A DNA stretch of 64,000 nt, taken from assembly GCA_015680905.1 (NCBI GenBank), contig CM027377.1, forward strand, positions 3,310,501 through 3,374,500, in the 5' to 3' direction. Shown one piece after another: positions 61,304 through 64,000 of this stretch (the stretch's first letter is position 1; every line of letters begins with the position of its first letter). The stretch comes from Coptis chinensis. Lineage: Eukaryota > Streptophyta > Magnoliopsida > Ranunculales > Ranunculaceae. The notes below the pieces were generated by a model that was not told where the DNA came from, did not search any database, and saw nothing but the letters and a program-made list of their open reading frames with translations. A program made the position numbers and the translations under genes.

Positions 61304-62617
61304 TCTGGAATTTGGATATACTAGATAACTGCAAGCAGTGGGGGCGTAAAGGTGGAGAAGAGAGAGATGAGTTTGTGAGTTGGGTTTGGTTGAGTAGGAA
61401 AGAGGGAGAGGGAGAGAAGGAGAAATTGGTCGAGAATGAGAGTTCCAATATTTTTGGGCCACATGCCCATAACGTAGGAAAGATATTGAGAGGGAGAGAA
61501 GGAAAAATTGGTCGAGAAAACCAATCCAAATATTTTTTGGGCCACATGCCCATAACGTTAGCTCTGCTCACTTGACTAGTATATTGCTAAGTAGTGGGGG
61601 CGTGAGCGGAGAGGGAGGAGGAGAGAGAGAGAGAGGGACGAAGAGAAAGAACAGAAGAAATGAAGACGCATGCATTTAAACCAACCAATTTAGTTTTTTT
61701 TTGTCCGCGATAACCCTCCCTTTCGCCAAGATCGTTCATTTCATCGACTTCGATTACTCTCATTGTAGTCACTTGTCAACAAATAGAGGCAAATAGAGAC
61801 AATCTTGGAATTTCATGATGATGATTTTCTTCATAATCATATTGCTAAAATCAGAATAGAAAAAAAATGGCAGTGAGAATCAAAGAAGATGGTAGCTTTT
61901 AAGTATAAGAGAACAGTATAGGAAACCTTAATCTATTTCCTTAGTCGCCCTGTGAATGTGTGGTATAAACATTGTGTGGATTGAGGTTGATGATCTTCAG
62001 AATGGCATCATCACTTCCGGTCTATTATAATAGCTAGCTGAAGCTTAAAATAATAAATAAAAGGCAGTGTCTTTGTAAACAATTGGTTGAACATTGTTAA
62101 TAGATACACTGTTGTTACAAACTGACAGATCTTAATTTAGTCCAAGTTTAGTCCTCACTTTTTATAGCTTGCTTTCATAGGGAGAAAAAAAATAAATATG
62201 TATGACATAATAAGTCACAGCCAAAATTGCACACTTCTATTGTCTACCTACTTCTACACAGAATTGACAACCCACAATTTACAGTAAGGAATACGTTTTG
62301 CTAAAAGAAAGAATACATTCTGCTGAAATAAAATTTAATCAAAACTCAATTCACTGACTACTTACTGTATTCACTTTTTATACAAAATATTACAATGTGC
62401 TCAAACTATAAAAAAACATTGGGCTTCCTATAAAAATGGACTTGATATCTGACAAATGGTAATGAACAGATTGAGCCTACTTGTGAATAACGGTCAAGCT
62501 CAGGGTATTTACATCTTACGATAGACGCTGTGTGGAGGAGGCAGCCTGGTAATTTCAAAGGATACCAGAGACTGGTTTTACAACATTGTTTTTATCATCG
62601 TCTTACCAAGTCATTTC
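61304..62617. other. Spacer between AP5B1 and the FRA3-like gene with repeat-derived sequence
   Basis: The left part (61336-61740) is purine-rich and repeat-derived, including a tandem duplication (separate entry) and a second segment (from about 61590) sharing GTGAGCGGAGAGGGA with the element at 23532. The right part is AT-rich and holds the 3' UTR of the FRA3-like gene. No gene was recognised. Confidence 0.5.
61410..61560. repeat. About 82-bp imperfect tandem duplication
   Basis: Both copies start with GGGAGAGAAGG (61410 and 61492) and end with GGGCCACATGCCCATAACGT (61456-61475 and 61539-61558). They also share AATTGGTCGAGAA. They lie within what looks like a small element running from about 61336 (AGTGGGGGCGT) to 61573 (CTGCTCACTT), upstream of AP5B1. 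Confidence 0.8.
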
Positions 62618-63941
62618 TCATGGACCATGCAAGTTCCTTAGGTCCTTAGCCACATCAGAGGAACCGTTAAGGTGTTGAATATCAGACCGGTGAAGAACAT
62701 TTGATTGGACTCTTCTTGAACGGGATTTCGAGTCCTTGGGTTCGGTCTTGGATGAGAAGCAGTGGCGAACACGAACACGATGGCTTCTTGTCTCGATGGA
62801 GCAACTCCCTCGAACGTTAATCAACAATATGACTTCCTTGTCTCTAGTATCCTCACACCACCAATTCTGAGGTATACCGTCCACATACTCCTCTAGGGTA
62901 TGAAACTCCTCATGACGCACCGCAACCTCCACAATTTGACCAGGTCTAATTATGCCAGCTCCTGGGCTGACCTGGTAAACATTTATATTTTAAAATAAGC
63001 AATCGTTTCAGAATGAGTAGCACCAGAGCTCAAACAACCTAGTCATGCAAATCAAATGAAATTTAAACCCGATACATCATAACAAACCTAATTTGTAAGA
63101 TGGCAAAAAAGTAATTGTGATCAGTGAGAACAACCTAAGAGCCAGAGTTTCAGGCTTATCATTTCACATTTCGGTGTACTAGCAAATGCTTTTTGCTTAA
63201 TGACAATGATGCACTTGTACTTATCTAGACTAACACGTGGCAATTCACGAGTAAAGTTCAGCCATCAAACAAAACTTTATAGCTTCAGTGAAATTTAATC
63301 AGGAATATTTGAGACTTGGAAGCCAGTCTTCAATATGCTATTGCATTTCATAACCATCTTAGCATAGGAGAAGTTACCTCAAGCCAGCGGGGAAACCCTA
63401 ATGAACCTCTCGGGCGGTGATCAGAAGCTTGACCGTCTTCACTGACAGTCGTTTGGCCTTCACAGAAGATCTCAAACATGGCATTGTTTTTCCCACATTT
63501 ATTAGTGATTCGCAGAATGGATGCGTCCTGGTTTTGGAGGATTATGTTGTTTGTGCTAACAATAGTTTCTGGAATATAGTGTAATTCTTCAAGCAAAGAC
63601 TTGATTTTATCATGAGAAACAATAATTTTTCCAAATTCTTGTCTCCTTATCGACTCATTTACACGAGCAATATCAACACTGAATATACAACGGACAGGCT
63701 TATGATCACTGTCAGTCACATCCATGCAAGCTTCATACCTGATGAAAACACATGCAATGCCTCAGAAACAAGGAAACAAAAAAACTGGATCAGAAGAGAA
63801 TTGGTTAAGAATCTCACTGTGAAATTGAAGACACAACAGGGCAGTCTAAATTACACACAGACGAGGAAGCAGAGCGGTTATCACGATATATTATTCTATC
63901 ACACCAGGCAGGAATGCGCTTCTTCTCACCAGAATCATATC
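62618..63941 (-). CDS. FRA3: FRA3-like type II inositol polyphosphate 5-phosphatase, 3' part
   Basis: FRA3-type enzymes remove the 5-phosphate from phosphoinositides and soluble inositol phosphates. In Arabidopsis FRA3 acts in secondary wall and actin organisation. Three 3' exons are in the window: 63818-63941, 63378-63738 and 62618-62971. The gene continues past the right edge. The catalytic signatures [14 protein letters not shown] and [12 protein letters not shown] are both present, followed by [31 protein letters not shown] and [20 protein letters not shown]. The tail includes [20 protein letters not shown] and [18 protein letters not shown]. The C-terminal region after the phosphatase is typical of the plant WD40-containing group. 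The WD40 repeats and most of the catalytic domain would lie outside the window. No frame defect is seen. Confidence 0.92.
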
Positions 63942-64000
63942 CTAGAGTGGATTCAAATAGAAAGAAAATATTTAACTTTTGAGCTATAGATAAAATTAAC

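Noticed and set aside
1-64000. CRISPR arrays, bacterial-type operons, tRNA or rRNA genes
   Set aside because: No regularly spaced repeats, no operon structure and no full tRNA-like A and B box pairs were seen by eye. The only B-box-like sequence is in the SINE tail near 38521-38533.

Overview
This is a nuclear chromosome segment from a flowering plant, most likely a eudicot. The genes are intron-rich with GT/AG splice sites, the spacers are AT-rich, and the gene set is plant-specific (brassinosteroid synthesis, YSL transporter, chloroplast YGGT protein, MAP3K epsilon). The species cannot be fixed from the sequence. Ten protein-coding genes were rebuilt exon by exon. In nearly every case the exon phases close exactly.

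Layout from left to right. YSL7-like metal-nicotianamine transporter (+, 5' end not found, 2482-5187). A 24-exon MAP3K epsilon kinase with ARM-type repeats (-, 6389-20505). A spacer with a decayed transposon-like ORF and a dispersed repeat. Splicing factor SF3A1 (+, 23882-26445). A 3.1-kb spacer with no convincing gene. A DHHC-type S-acyltransferase (-, 29580-31952) head to head with a CCB3/YGGT-like chloroplast protein gene (+, 32188-34353), with only 235 bp between the start codons. Sterol C-24 reductase DWF1 (+, 36110-37998). SMP/C2 lipid-transfer protein NTMC2T5 (-, 39348-44118). Spliceosomal PRP40C (+, 45488-55668). AP-5 beta subunit (-, 57085-61242). The 3' end of a FRA3-like inositol polyphosphate 5-phosphatase (-, 62618-63941, running off the right edge).

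The genes do not form one pathway. They are mostly housekeeping functions: two splicing factors, membrane trafficking and contact-site proteins, phosphoinositide turnover, sterol synthesis, metal transport and signalling. Several have GGCCCA/TGGGCC (site II) or telo-box motifs just upstream. From memory, the DWF1, NTMC2T5, PRP40C and AP5B1 block matches the gene order on Arabidopsis chromosome 3, which suggests an old conserved block.

The spacers and long introns hold the unusual material. This includes LINE remnants, a SINE tail with a clear target duplication, several foldback or TIR elements, a tandemly duplicated stop-codon region behind YSL7, and a cluster of palindromes behind CCB3. Three genes have reading-frame anomalies: a one-base deficit in the DHHC gene, a missing 10-base stretch at the second exon of the MAP3K, and an out-of-frame upstream ORF overlapping the PRP40C start. 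I did not find a clearly new biological system; the frame anomalies are the most useful items to test.
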